Positions 34,327-46,647 of a stretch of DNA of 64,000 bases are shown here, in pieces (position 1 is the first letter of the stretch; every line of letters starts with the position of its first letter). The translations under genes were made by a program, and so were the position numbers. The notes below the pieces were generated by a model, which had not been told where the DNA came from, ran no database searches, and saw only the letters and a list, made by a program, of their open reading frames with translations. This DNA comes from Reticulascus tulasneorum (Eukaryota; Ascomycota; Sordariomycetes; Glomerellales; Reticulascaceae): contig LSAX01000004.1 in assembly GCA_001557505.1 (NCBI GenBank), positions 186,001 through 250,000 on the forward strand, in the 5' to 3' direction.

Positions 34327-35556
34327 ATGGAGAGCGAAGAGAGCGGGAGGAGGCTCATTACTAGAGTCAGTACCCTCTGACCTTACAGCATACGCTGTCA
34401 CAATATTAACAAGAATAGGCTTGCGATACTTGTAGGAAAAAGAAGATTCGCTGTGAACCAGTTTCAGACGCTTGCGCACAGTGCATCAAAAGCAAGACTC
34501 CGTGTCATTTTACCCAGATCAGCGTCCTAAGAAGTCGAAGGCGAGTGTCGAGGTAAGCATTCGAGGATGAAAGGGGACGAGTTTGACGACAAGTTACTAA
34601 TTGAATATAGGGATAGGCGTGTCGAGGAACTAGAAAAGAGGCTGGCATGGATGGAAGGCCAATTAAGACTACCCCTGGAGGGACGTCAGTTTCCAGACTT
34701 CAGTTTCAATCAGCTTGACAGCACCGAGGCCACCATCAGCCATTCCTCCGTGGACTCAAGAGGTGGAGAATTCGCCCACATCCTTCCAAACGAGATCGAT
34801 AAAACTCCGGATAGCAGCTCAACCAACCTTTTCGACTTCTGCAACTCACAGACGTGCTCCAATACTCCGTCATTGGCCAGCGAAGCATGGTGTCGTTCTA
34901 CCAATATGAGCAACCCTGAATCCATTTCAGGAACGGTTCATTCTGAACCGAATATCGTCGGTGACAGATGGATTGGATCCCTACAGCAGGATAAAAGTGA
35001 CGGAAATTCTATGGATATTGAGCGGCAGGGCAATCTTGCAAGCTTCAACGGCTCACACGACCTATCAGGAATTGGAGAAAATTGGAGCGAGTCAAACATT
35101 TTCGTGCCAGAGTCTCATAGACCGGTTATCCAACCTGTTTTACATGACCCGATGAAGTCTGCGAGTGCTGGTATTGATGGTGCCGTTGAAAAGGAGTCAT
35201 CAGTAACAGCAGTAGCATCACCACCAACGAGATCCGACAATGGAATGCAACAGCCTAGTCAGTTTGACCAGGCACAACTATACACGTTGATAACGGAGCT
35301 CAAGTCTCAGTTACATGAGATAAGAAAGGATGCCACTCAGGAACAGCCGGGCCTCGGGAGACGACCACTGACAGAGCGAAGTGATTTGGTTACGCTGATG
35401 GAGCAGTGCCTGACTACGCTGAGAGAACCCACGACCCACATGTCGGGGGACAAGGGAGATAAAACAAGACGGGAGGAAAGAGAGCCTGCTACAAGACACG
35501 AGGCAGAATTGGACCAGGGGACCCCGGTACGGCAGGTATGCTGCGGTTCATCATAA
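34327..35556 (+). CDS. Zn(II)2Cys6 transcription factor, short form
   Basis: Exons are 34327-34365, 34419-34552 and 34611-35556, giving 372 residues. Splicing the first 53-bp intron joins RRLITR to ACDTCRKKKIRC and completes a perfect Cys6 cluster with spacing C-x2-C-x6-C-x6-C-x2-C-x6-C (last Cys in KTPCHF), at residues 15-41. The second intron joins the cluster to a linker and a dimerisation coiled coil (RRVEELEKRLAWMEGQLR, about 58-75). The remaining 300 residues are Ser/Asn/Gln-rich with a second possible coiled coil (LYTLITELKSQLHEIRKD). No fungal-specific middle homology domain is present, so the protein is short for the family. A GTATGC donor-like site at 35536, just before the stop, leaves open a further exon that I could not define. 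Confidence 0.82.
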
Positions 35557-36561
35557 TAAATAATCGAGAAGAAGCTTTGAAATATCTTATTTTATCGATT
35601 CTACTCAACATTGCCATTCTTATTTGATCCTAAGCTTCGTTTGGATATCGCCAGGCCACCTTTGCAAATAAGACATATGCGCGAACAAGCATGATGCCTT
35701 TGAGCCTAAAATTCTAGGTACTAACGGAGTTGCTGATAAAATCAAAAATCAAACATGAATGAACCACCTCTTCGATTCAATGAAGCCTCGTGCAGCTGCA
35801 TAAGCAGCTCTTTTGTGTGCGTACTAACTACACTATTGCGCAGTTTGCTCGACTAAAGTCTCACATGGTGTATTTGCGAGTTGTCAGCTTGAGACTGGTC
35901 GATGCCTCCAGATCATCTACAGCGGGTGATTTGGGCTTAGTTGATATCTGTCGCGGAGTGCCATTGTACTCCTGATTAAAATTGGCTGCTACGTAGTCTC
36001 TTTTTACTACACCCACTCGGAGCTGTTATTATTTTAGAACAGTATCTGTTTTCAAGAGTGGCGCCACGAGATGGACTCCAGAGCAGTGTAATAGCAGTGA
36101 TAGGGAAAACGCAAAGAAAGAGTTTAATAGGGAGGTATTTTGTTCGGGTTTGATGGTGTTGGAATCTCCTCTCAATGCCTATGCAAAAAGCCCTAGAGGC
36201 CGGTTACACCTGAGTTACTTAATACCGGCTAATGCAACAGCATGGATTGAAGTAGCTGAGATAAGCAGATCTGGGACGTTTGGTAATTAAGGGCAAAAAG
36301 GGGTGGTCACGCTGCAGGTAGGGCGGCTGTTGGTTCCAGGTTTCCGTGGCTGTGCTTCAGGCAATGGTCCATGCGACAAACAAGGGGAAACCGAATGCTA
36401 CATTACATACCCATATATTACAGTCAACACTGGAACAGAGCCTCAAGCCATAGTTTTCTTCCTTTTTCCTTTTGTATCAAGCTCATTCATCTTTGATTGG
36501 AATCTCGCCGAACTAAGCCAACCTGCCCTTCACAAACCTGGGCCACTCACAATAATCAGCC
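35557..36561. other. Intergenic, no gene seen
   Basis: A 1-kb AT-rich interval. I looked for the missing middle domain of the Zn2Cys6 factor here and found nothing recognisable in any frame. The 5' leader of the dynamin gene occupies the right end. Confidence 0.5.
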
Positions 36562-39496
36562 ATGGGACGAAATACAGCTGCTATCGATGCGACTTTTGAC
36601 ACAGTTGCCCTGGATCAGCTTAACAACTCGGAAGCGAAATCGCTCCTCGACACTATCGACAGCCTTCGAGAGCTCCAAGTAGGAGAAATAGTCAATCTAC
36701 CTCAGATAATTGTGGTCGGGGATCAGTCGTCGGGGAAGAGCTCGGTTCTCGAAGCCATCTCCCAAGTAAAATTCCCGGTCAAAGGAGACTTATGTACTCG
36801 GTTCGCCACGGAGCTGGTTCTCCGAAGAGCGAGCGAGAGTTCTATTCAGGTCAGGATCCAATTCGCCAATGAGGCTGGGAGAGCTGGTACATCGGAACCG
36901 TTCCGACGGACTAGCTTCGATAAAAACGCACTTCCTGAGATCATCAATGAAGCCAAAGAACGAATGGGCATACGCGTGGGCAGCATGAAGGGCTTCTCAA
37001 AAGATATCCTGCGTGTTGAAATCGCTGGCCCTGAAGTCTATCCCCTCACCCTCGTAGACCTTCCAGGATTCTTTCATACCGAGACAGCCGATCAATCGCA
37101 GGAGGGAAAAGATATTGTCGACCAGCTCGTTGAGAGTTATATGAAGCAGAAGAACAGCATTATACTGGCTGTTGTTTCTGCGAACAATCAGCTCGCAAAC
37201 CAGGTCGTACTTGCCGAAGCCAAGAAGCATGATCCTACCAAGGAGCGTACACTGGGTGTGATCACCAAACCGGATCTTCTGAAGTCTGGACTATCCGATG
37301 AACGGAAATATCTTGAGCTTGCCAAAGGCCACGAGACTGCCCATCGCCTCAGACTTGGCTGGCATGTGCTACGAAATAGGTCTGAGGAAGATGAAACGTC
37401 AGCAACCGAAGATAGAGACACCAAAGAAGAAGCCTTTTTCAAAACTGGTGTTTGGTCTTCCATATCTCCGTTCAATCGTGGGGTTGGTAGTCTCCGAAAG
37501 AAGCTGAGCAAGGTTCTACTTACACACATTCAAAAAAGCTTGCCCGGTGTAATCGCAGATATAGAGACGAATCTCAGGACGCGACAGGACGAGCTCGAAC
37601 GTCTAGGAAAGCCTCGAGCAACACCGGACGACTTCAGGTCATACTTGCTCGACATTGCTGATAGCTTCCAGAGATTGGCTCGAGAAGCTGTTGATGGAAG
37701 GTACAATGACACGTTTTTCGGCGACCTTTCTCGTGATGATAGAAAGCTGAGAGCATTGCTCCGAAACCTCAATCGCGCCTTTTTCGCAACGATGATATCC
37801 AAGGGAGCAAGTCAGAAGATCATATGGGACGACGAGAAGACTAGACTCGAAGCAGGGAAGAGTAAACAGCCGGAGCGCATTAAAATCGACGACCAATCTC
37901 CCGACTACCTCCAGCCATTCGTTGAATTTTACAAGTTCGAGGAGCCCCAGCCGATACTAGAATCCCAGCTCAGATCTAATCTTCAACGTCTTGCATCTGC
38001 GAACCAAGGGAAAGAATTTCCCGGCATGCCGAACAGAGACTTGGTTATCCAGCTGTTTAAAGCGCAATCCTTGCGCTGGAAGGACATTGCCAAGTTCCAT
38101 CTCGACTTGGTTACGAACTTTAGCAAAACCGTCGTGGAGCAGCTCGTTAGTCATGTCATTGGAGCAGACACAGACACAATCACGGCCATATTGCGCGATT
38201 GCGTTGATCCATTCTTCGATGCTAAGAAAGCACTTATCGAGGCCAAACTGGAAGAGCTTCTTCGTCCCTACACTGCCGGATTTGGATTGCCACTAGAGGA
38301 AGAGTTCCACAGCCGGCTATCCGAGAGGACCCGGCGTCGTTTTGCAGATCAAGTCGTGAACGTTCTGGAGGCTGAGTACCCTAGCGTGTTTAGCGTGGTG
38401 CCAAAGGAATGGCTAAGTCGGCAGAAGCTCTATGAAGCTGTTGTGTCTGCGGACAAACCCGAGTCCAGTGAGTTCGGCACAGAAAAAGCCATCCAAATGA
38501 TGATGGCATACTATGATGTAAGTGATCCGCTCTGGGTATCATTCCAACCAAAAGATAGAACATCAAGCTAACTCCATTCATAAGATGTCTCTCCGGACAT
38601 TCGTTGAGAATGTGATCAATCTTGCTGTTGAGAACTGCTTGGTATGCGACATTCCGGATATTTTGACGCCAAGGAAGGTAGACCGAATGAACGAGGCGAA
38701 GTTGAAAGCACTAGCCTCAGAATCAGAAGAAGTCCAATCCGAGAGGAAAACTCTAGAGGATCAAGCCAGGATCCTGCGTGACGGCCTTCAGAAGTGTCAA
38801 CAATACAGACCGAGAGAAATACCAAGTAAGTTAGAACTATGTGATGCAAGACCCAGAAGCCTCTTTGCAAATTACTCATGTTCGATAAATAGTGCTCCCA
38901 TCTAGTCTTTCTAATCTTTCTGTCTCAGGCATAGGGGGTTGGCCAGCATCAAGTAGGTCATGCTCTCCGAACTCCTCAATCCTCAATCTTTCCTGGGAGT
39001 TGTAAGGAGCTAAGCAACGCTAGGATCCGTCTCACCCTTACCAACGCCAGCTCCAACATTAAGCGGCAGCACGCAGCCTACATCGATCTTGACGACTACT
39101 TCGAGCACCCCGACGACAGAAAACACGAGTCAGAAGCAATTTTCCACCGAAAAAATGTCATTTGAAGACATGCTGGCAATGAATCGAGACAAGGCCGTGC
39201 CAGAAAAGTCTGGGAGTCTGACTTCAGCGGGCCCGAAACTCGAGCCAAAAGGTGGACCATTTTCTCACTTGGCCTCTTCAGTTGTCCCGAGTCAAGGTTC
39301 TGGGCTCCTTGGTTCCAAAACAGAGCCGAACTCAACTGTGTCTACCACCGGAGGTCTGTATGGTACCAAGACGAACTTCGGCTCCGCAGGCTCCACTGCT
39401 AGCTCGATATTCTCTTCCAGCCAACCATCATACTCAGCATTTAAGCCTGCGGAGCCATCTACTACGAAGTCTTTGTTTGGAGCTTCTGCAACCTAA
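36562..39496 (+). CDS. Dynamin-family GTPase (Mx/DRP-like) with a Ser/Thr-rich C-terminal tail
   Basis: Exons are 36562-38517, 38585-38825, 38929-38952 and 39024-39496, giving 897 residues. The GTPase domain has G1 GDQSSGKSS (53-61), CTRF as G2, DLPG as G3 and TKPD as G4. The stalk/middle region follows, and the GED starts at the second exon (MSLRTFVENVINLAVENCL). I see no PH domain or Pro-rich domain, so it resembles Mx-like and mitochondrial/vacuolar dynamin-related proteins of filamentous fungi rather than endocytic dynamin. The third exon is only 24 nt. The last exon is read in the frame fixed by splicing and encodes a Ser/Thr/Pro-rich tail with FG-like repeats (GGLYG, NFGS, SLFGAS). The tail assignment is inference from frame closure; the first two exons alone are firm. 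Confidence 0.88.
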
Positions 39497-40327
39497 GAGA
39501 ACACGTAGTAAAAACTGTGGTGGCTCTGGGTATCCGCGGACGGGAAGTCGTGCTGAGGTGTGATGCGAATAAGTCTGAGGCGGAAACAATCTTGACTAGC
39601 TGCAGTATATCAATGTGGAAGCTGTCACATTACTGGTTCTTGAAGAAGCACTTTTCCGTAGCATAGATGACGAGAAGTATGATACATTGAGGGTTGATAA
39701 CCTAGGGGTCAATGATATATGCATGCAATGTTTGGATCTGGAGCTAACTATCTAGTTGGATGAAACGTCCACGACACGCGACCCTCAGGGTGTAGAAAGT
39801 AGCAACAGTAAATCAAACAATGGTCACGGAGTAATCTCCGGAGACAGCGGCAAGATGGACCACCTCGCAGCACACATAATTAAGTGATTGGGAAAGTCTT
39901 TCACCAAGCTGTAGTACCAGGTTCTTCTAACTGCAGCGTACGGCCTGCATTACCTTCAGCCACACAGGCTTGGAAGTAATCGTCGTTTATTCCTCTCTTA
40001 GATAGATGCACAATGCGAGGGAGGGATATGTTCGTTGTGAGTGGTGAGAGAATAGTGAACAAACCTCGCAGCTCGTACCTGGAGGCGCTATGAATACTCA
40101 AAACTCCATGTTGCCTTGTATGAATATCGGCACGACTGTCATCACATTAGTGGAACAAGACAGGATTTATTGGCAAATGGTTGCTATCTAGACGATGACA
40201 CAGGTGTAGCTCGCTTCTCCTTCGCCATCCCTACAGTTGGGTTATGACAAAGCCCCAGAAGATGAATGCTCAAATGCTCAAAAACCCTGGACGGTTGTTC
40301 CCCATGAGAATACGCTCGTATGCCTTT
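39497..40327. other. Convergent intergenic region
   Basis: 3' ends of the dynamin gene (plus) and the MYND gene (minus). A 66-codon frame at 39901-40101 has no support. Confidence 0.5.
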
Positions 40328-41227
40328 CTACACATTGAGACTGTGGCACTGTTCAGGTGGAACGCACGTCGGTTTATGGACCTTCCAGTGGGCTTTCTGG
40401 CACTCCTGTATTGAACCATGAGAGTCAGCATTGCACGTTGAAGCGCCAAAGTGGTGTGCGAGTCTCGAGGGCTTGGATAACATCACTGGAACAATCAGCT
40501 TACCTGGTTGCAATACGATACAGCCTTGCAGTTCCCGCATTTGCTTAGCTTCTTGCCAAGATCCATCTTCACCTTTCCACAATGGAAACAGCTGGTACAA
40601 CATCAGCATTGACCTCGGACGTGATGGCGCTGTGGCTCATTTTCTCGGGCGTACCTTGACTCCTGGTAGTTTCGGGGCACCCCAGGTTTGTAATTATCTA
40701 GGGCCGCCAGAAACTGCGCCTTGCCAGGTCCGCGAAATCCTGTGTCTATAAACGACGTGGCATAACCAGGGCTGCAGCGAATCTTGGGGACAAGATCTCG
40801 CAGGTGCTGGAAGTCGGCGTCTCTGATCTTGGCTCCGGCTCTCATCAAGATGGCTCCAAGCAAAATGACTCGATATTGACCTCCATATTCTTTCTCCTTG
40901 GCGCGATACATGTCGAACAGCTTGTCGCCGAGGCCGCTATCGAACTTCTTGCGGTTCTCTGTGACGATATTTTCGAGAATGGGAATGTATTCCTCAGACT
41001 CGTAGAACATGCGAGCTTCCATGGGAGCCAGCATGTCGGTCTGATGAATCATCTCGGACATAGCAAAACACTTCTCTCCATCACCAAAAGCGCTGTTCAG
41101 TTCGCAGGCGATATCGAGATCCTGATCACTCTCGAACAGGCCTAACTCAGAATCGCGTCAGTGGATGGCTACTGATACGGTGATCGAGGAAATGGGATGT
41201 GAACTGACGATGACCCCAGCGACCCAT
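40328..41227 (-). CDS. MYND zinc-finger protein
   Basis: Exons are 41227-41209, 41141-40655, 40591-40504 and 40405-40328, giving 223 residues. The MYND finger is at the C-terminus: SCFHCGKVKMDLGKKLSKCG, then NCKAVSYCNQECQKAHWKVH and PTC, with all zinc ligands present. The N-terminal part (LFESDQDLDIA, HLRDLVPKIRCSPGY) is a helical domain usual in fungal MYND proteins. A TGA at 40605-40603 lies in the unspliced frame just before the finger. A 63-bp intron (40592-40654) with GTACGC donor and CAG acceptor removes it. The 19-nt first exon is inferred from a Kozak-like ATG and the phase. MYND domains bind proline-rich peptides. The partner is unknown. Confidence 0.8.
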
Positions 41228-41874
41228 GGTTGCCAAATCCGAGTTGATACGTTGCCGTTGGTGATTGGGCCTGAAAAGAGCTGCTATATGCTCACGTCGA
41301 AGTCGGGGGAAATGGAGATGAAAGATAAAATCCTGGTTGGAAAGTCAATCTTTCTGGATGATGATTGTGGAGGTTCGGAGATGAGAACGAGCTGCCGGGA
41401 AAAGTCGAACTTGAGTTAAATAACTTAAGGTACGCGAGAAACTGCCCTGTATAAAAAAACGAAATAGGCAGGCACGCGTTGTGCTTGATGCCCGGTCGAT
41501 GTGAACTGGGACAAGGAAGGAACCAAAGACTCAAGGATGTGCCTATCACACCTAAAAGGTACCTAAGGTAACCTAGTGTGAAGTTGCCAAAGAACCATTA
41601 CCTTTCATGTCAACATTTCAGAATTTCGTTATACACGGCTTTAGATGAAAAGTAGATTCGTTGCAAGATCCTTTCATACCTGAATCACTAACTTGCCAAC
41701 TTCGCTTTCGACTTCGCGTGTTTGAAACTGGTCATTCGACGGTGTTGAAACCAAAACCAGAGCCTTTGTTAGGGTGTAGACAGAAGATGACGTTCTTGCT
41801 AAGCTGGATCTGTTCTAAAGCACTTCAATGGCTGATCTGAGGTTCCAACCTCCCCTTATCTTCCTGCTACCAAG
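41228..41874. other. Intergenic with AGGTACCT-type repeats
   Basis: 5' region of the MYND gene and 3' region of the metallopeptidase, both on the minus strand. AAAGGTACCTAAGGTAACCT at 41556-41575 belongs to the dispersed palindromic family. Confidence 0.5.
41556..41575. repeat. AGGTACCT palindrome cluster
   Basis: AAAGGTACCTAAGGTAACCT contains the AGGTACCT palindrome and a second near-palindrome (AGGTAACCT). It is related to 23291 and 54797. Confidence 0.7.
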
Positions 41875-44055
41875 CTACGCAAGTCCCAAGTCTTTGAGAA
41901 AAGCATCTGCATTTGGCAGCCTGCCGAGGAATTCTGTCAAGGTCTTCATCTCGTCCTGAGTGCTTCCTTTCTCCAGAACCATGTGTCGGTACCTGCGGCC
42001 CTCCTTTCCATTCAACGGGTCCTTCCTGAAACTCGTATCGAACATGTCCATGGCGTGCATGTTGGACCAGTAGTACCCATAGTACCCAGCGTCACTCCCC
42101 CCCATGAGATGTCTATAGTTGACATAACCGTGCGATAAATCGCTGAAAAAAAGTCAGCGTGGAGGCAACAAACATAGCAGGTGAAGATGTTTCTTACCTT
42201 GGGTCAGATTCTTTCAGCCCAGCAAAGAGACTTTTGAAAAGCTCATTATAGATCTTAGCGATGTCGTTCTCGCTGTCTATTTTGGTAGAGTGGACTATCA
42301 TGTCAAAGAGAGAGATCCTCAACTGCTGCAACATGCCAATTGCAGCGTTAGCATGCTTGGACTTGATGAGAGCATCAATCAACTCATCAGGCATTGCGGC
42401 TCCCGTCTGATAATGACACGAGAGCAGCTTTAATCCGGATGGCTCCCAGCACCAGTTCTCAAGCATCTGAGAGGGAGCTTCGTTGAAGTCCCCCACAGTC
42501 TCTGCTCCATGGAAGCGTGCGTAATTGCTCCGCCCTGCAAGATCGTGCATTCCATGACCGAGTTCGTGGAACAACATCACCACCTCGTCATGCCGGAGCA
42601 GAGCCGGGGTGTCTTTGGTTGGCTTCGTGAAGTTGGTCAACAACGCCGTGGACGGGTGTCGTCTCTGTCCATCGGGTCGCATATAGCCCAACTGCACGGC
42701 GTAGCATTGTGCATGACCAAATTTTCCTGAACGAGGATGGAGATCGAGGTAGAGATACCCAACAAAGCCGCCGCCTTCCCCATCATCGTTCCAGACGCTA
42801 TACATAATGACGTCTTCGTGCCATGTCAAGTCACATGCTCTCCCGGTAGACGATATCTTGGCCCTCTCATCTTCGTCCCTCAGTTCAATGAACACAAAAC
42901 CAAAGAGCCTCCCAAAGAGCTGGAGCATGGCGGTGACAGTAGGATGAAGAGGGAAGTATTCAGCAACTTTGATTGGATCTAGCGAGAAGTTATTCTCTTT
43001 CGCTAGGCGACTGTAAAAAGGCACGTCCCATTTGTAAAGATTGTCATCAGATGGGTGCTTGCGGGCATCAAGATAGCTCTGCTTAACCTCGAGCAACTCA
43101 TCCAGTTCCTTCGATCTATGTTTCGATGCGCGATCACGGAGATCTTCCAGGAACGCCAGTACAGCCTCGGGACTTTTGGCCATTTTGATCTCCAGTTTGT
43201 ATGCAGCGTGACTGGCATACCCTAGAATTCCCGCGGCTTCATTTCTGAGACGAATGGCTTCCACGAACAGTGGCCGATTGATCTGACACTATTGCCTCGT
43301 CAGTGGCACCCTTAAATGGTAAGTGGTGTACGTACATGATCCTCCCGTTGGGTGTGGGCTTCTCTTCTAGTGTCTGCAGAGAGAACAAATCTCATGACAG
43401 GTATAAATTCATCATCTTTGAACGTTACCTTGAATTTGCCTTCGTTTTCATCCGCCCCACGCTCCAGTCCCTCAAAGACGTTGTGAGGTAAACCCTCCAG
43501 TTCCTCGCTAGTGAACCATGCACCACCATCATAACCGTCGATATTTTGGAAGAATGTATTGATGATAGTACTCAGCATCTTTCGGACGTCTTTGAGTCGG
43601 TCTTTATCAGCTTGTATAGGTAATGCCAGCCCGTTGCGAATATAGTTCCGCCTCTCCTCTGAGAGAAACTTGCGGCTCTCGTTGTCGAGTTGCTCATTTC
43701 TCTGGAATACAGAGTCAACGAGGCGAAAGACGTCCTCACGCATACCGCAGTCAATCAAGAAATGCGATATTTTCTTGTCTGCTTCGGCCGAGGCCTTGCG
43801 TATAGCCAGATCGGGAGACACTGCTTGATACAAGCCGAGAATGCTTGCCGTGGTCGACCTTACATTCTCGTCTTGCGCAATCGGACCAAGAACAGTTTCA
43901 AAAGTTGCTTCGTCAAGATTGACAGTCGTCACTAGACCATCCAGCAGGTTTCGCGTGTTGTTGCAAATTCTGTTACTGTCTTCGAGGATGGATGCGACGG
44001 TAGCGTTAAAGACAAGTGGGTCTTGTGGAGGGCGACTGTACTTTTCGGGGATCAT
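41875..44055 (-). CDS. M3-family metallo-oligopeptidase (thimet oligopeptidase / saccharolysin type)
   Basis: Exons are 44055-43336, 43282-42198 and 42142-41875, giving 690 residues, the usual length for the family. The zinc site is FHELGHGMHDL (HExxH) with the third ligand Glu in GDFNEAPSQMLENW. The final exon supplies the substrate-binding Tyr-rich loop HLMGGSDAGYYGYYWSNMHA. The enzyme cleaves short peptides in the cytosol and, in yeast (Prd1), in the mitochondrial intermembrane space. There is no presequence in the predicted start, so a cytosolic site is likely. Introns are 53 and 55 bp with clean borders. Confidence 0.95.
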
Positions 44056-44815
44056 CTTGACAATCTGTGTTTGGCTTTACCAAGTGCTGTTGAAGTAAAA
44101 AAAATTTGGTTACTCAGAGGTAATATGAATTCGGATAAGTTGGTTGTATGGGATAGCGCGTGAAAGACGTTGACAATCAGTGGTCTTTTATGGCCGTCTA
44201 GTACGCTAAGTACGCTGGAATCTAGCGGTTGCCTGATCACCTGAAACCAAACTGGGTCCCGGTCTCACTGAGAGTACCTCATGGCATTTACAAGAAGGTG
44301 AGAATGGGCACATCCTAAATGGCTGCCTAACTCAGTATAACTCTGTAAGATCTATTCCTCTGCTCCGTAGTATGCGTTGGCTAGAGCAGCGAGGCAGACG
44401 AATTGGCCTGGACATCTCAGAAAGCAAGCCAATAACCCGAAATGGTGGCATGCCGATTGCTGGTTCAAAGTTGCATGAAATGAGAATGCCTTCTCGGTCG
44501 CTTTAATGCGCAGGACTCTCACAAAGTTAGGCAACATTAAACAACCTAGTGATGAGGCAGGGGTAGACTTTAGGTCAATTGTGTCCTCGACAAAGCTGAC
44601 AATTCCACAGCTGTTATGAGACTGAAAATCCTTTTGACAGTGGGTTCCAAATACACGGCGCAGAAGGGTGCCAAATTCGCAAATTGCGGAATTTGTCAGA
44701 TACGTGCCACTTGCGCTTTGACGATGCGCATCGCGTGAGTGATTACATTATCATTAGCAAGCGTGGCTGAGGGCACATTCCCTTCACTCTCCAACTAACA
44801 CATGACCTGCCCTAT
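44056..44815. other. Intergenic, no gene seen
   Basis: 5' leader of the metallopeptidase and 3' region of the amidase, both on the minus strand. Short open frames at 44052-44240 and 44352-44537 have no support. Confidence 0.45.
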
Positions 44816-46647
44816 CTAGAAGCCAGCAAAGTCGCCGATCTCAATGTTAGGTACAATGTATGGCTGCACCTTGTTCCGAGCGAAAGTCCTCTGTTCGAAG
44901 GCATACGCTAGTCCAATCAGCTTCGCTTCATCGAAGTGCTTGCCAAGGAAACTAATTCCAAATCTGCATATGTTTGTTAGTTCCACCTGTTCTTGACTTT
45001 GCTTTAAGAACCGTGGAAAAGGAGGAGAGAATGCTTACGGCACATGCGGACCAGTGTCCACCAGATTGCCACGACGATTCATGATTACCGGAGCAGTGAC
45101 GGGATAAAATCCTAATGGAACAGTGACAATTGGTGCCCCGATGATTGCGGCCCAAGAGCTCGCAAAGCTGGTCGGGAGGATCACCGCATCAAGAGTGTCT
45201 CTCTCCAGAGCACCTAGTAGGCCCCCCTCGCCACCGAAGAACGCGTCCTGTTGAAGAGCATCCCAAAAACGCGGATCGGTATTATTGAATCCCTGCACAT
45301 CGAGGGCTTCGTCCCACACTCCGGTATCTCGATCTGGGAACGACTCTAGCGGGAAGGACTGGGTAAAGGTGCGAACCTCCGCCAAGGTGGTGACGTTGTT
45401 TGGATTGACAGTAAGCTCAGCCAAGTACGAAGCAAGATTCGAGATGAAATCTGCGTTGAGCACGGTGATCTCCGCAGTAGACTGGATGAAGTCCTCAGCG
45501 GCTGTGAAATTGGCATTGTCTATGATAGTTGCGCCAGCAGCTTTCAGCACAGCCACTGCCAACTCCATGGCTTTGGCCTCTACGATGGTCTGGTCATCGG
45601 TGAAGAGTTCGATAACGTTGCGTGCGATGCCGATCCGAGCTCCCTGGAGGGCATATGAGTCGCATGCCGCCACATAGTCCGGCAACTCGCCACCGTTTGG
45701 TATTGCGGAAGTGTAATTGTCGAATGGATCCACACCCGCGATGGCCTGTAGGATATAGGCAGCATCCCTAACAGTTCGAGCCATGGGCCCGATTGTGTCT
45801 TGGTGCTCGCTGATTGGGATCACGAGGTTTCGGGACGTGAGACCAACCGTGGGCTTGATGCCGACGAGGTTGTTCCGGCTCGAGGGTGAAACGATAGATC
45901 CGTCAGTCTTGACGATGTCAGCGTACAGACCCCACCGCGTTCAATGAAGGACCCTTACCTCTGTGCCCAAAGACGCCAGCGCAAGTCCCAAGTCCGAAGC
46001 CACGCCACTGCCGCTCGAACTTCCACTGGGATCTTGTAAGGGTATATAAGCCCCAAAGACTTGGCCACCATAGGCCGACCAGCCGCTGCTCGAGTTGCTA
46101 CTCCTAAAGTTGGCCCACTGGCTCAGATTTGACTTGCCCAAGATTATGGCGCCAGCCTCCCTCAACTTCTTTGCCATCATGCTGTCCCTCGGTACCTTCG
46201 CGCCTAATAAGGCCCATGAGCCTGCTGTATTGTTCATCTGATCCAAAGTTGCGATGTTGTTCTTGATTAGGATGGGTATACCATGCAATGGTCCAATGAT
46301 TGTGCCATTTGCCCGCTGAGCATCCAAATCCGCCGCGATTTTCAACGCGTCGGGATTCACTTCGGTTACGACGTTGAGAGTACTGTTCACTTGTGCTATG
46401 CGAGCGATGTAGGCATTGACGAGGTCGACGCTCGAGAAAAGACCGCCTTCTAGCCCCTCGGCTAAGTCATCGATGGTGGCGTCGATTAAGCTGGGGAATG
46501 GAACGCCCTTGACTAATATTGACGTCAATTGAGCTGTCAAACATCTCTAGAGTCTGGTAGTAACATACCCGTCAAGCACGTGGCAACACTGAGGATCGTC
46601 AGCCATACGACGGCAACGTCCAGAAAAGCACGCCGAAATGTCGCCAT
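44816..46647 (-). CDS. Secreted amidase (amidase signature family)
   Basis: Exons are 46647-46569, 46512-45959, 45907-45039 and 44963-44816, giving 549 residues. The first exon encodes a signal peptide (MATFRRAFLDVAVVWLTILS, then VATCLT). The Ser-cisSer-Lys triad of the family is visible: Lys in IPILIKNNI, cis-Ser in the SGSSSGSG loop, and nucleophile Ser in TDGSIVSPS, formed across the second intron. The rest follows the usual fold (GPMARTVRDAAYILQAIAG; LGFYPVT near the end). It hydrolyses an amide, and the substrate is unknown. For the first intron I chose the acceptor at 46513 (56 bp) over one that would make a 35-bp intron; the choice changes seven residues just after the signal peptide. 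Confidence 0.92.

Noticed and set aside
40603..40605. In-frame TGA just before the MYND finger, suggesting a pseudogene
   Set aside because: A 63-bp intron with GTACGC donor and CAG acceptor removes it and joins QESS to CFHCGK exactly, so the gene is intact.
46534..46568. 35-bp first intron in the amidase gene
   Set aside because: It is shorter than practical for fungal splicing. A 56-bp alternative with acceptor at 46513 keeps the frame.
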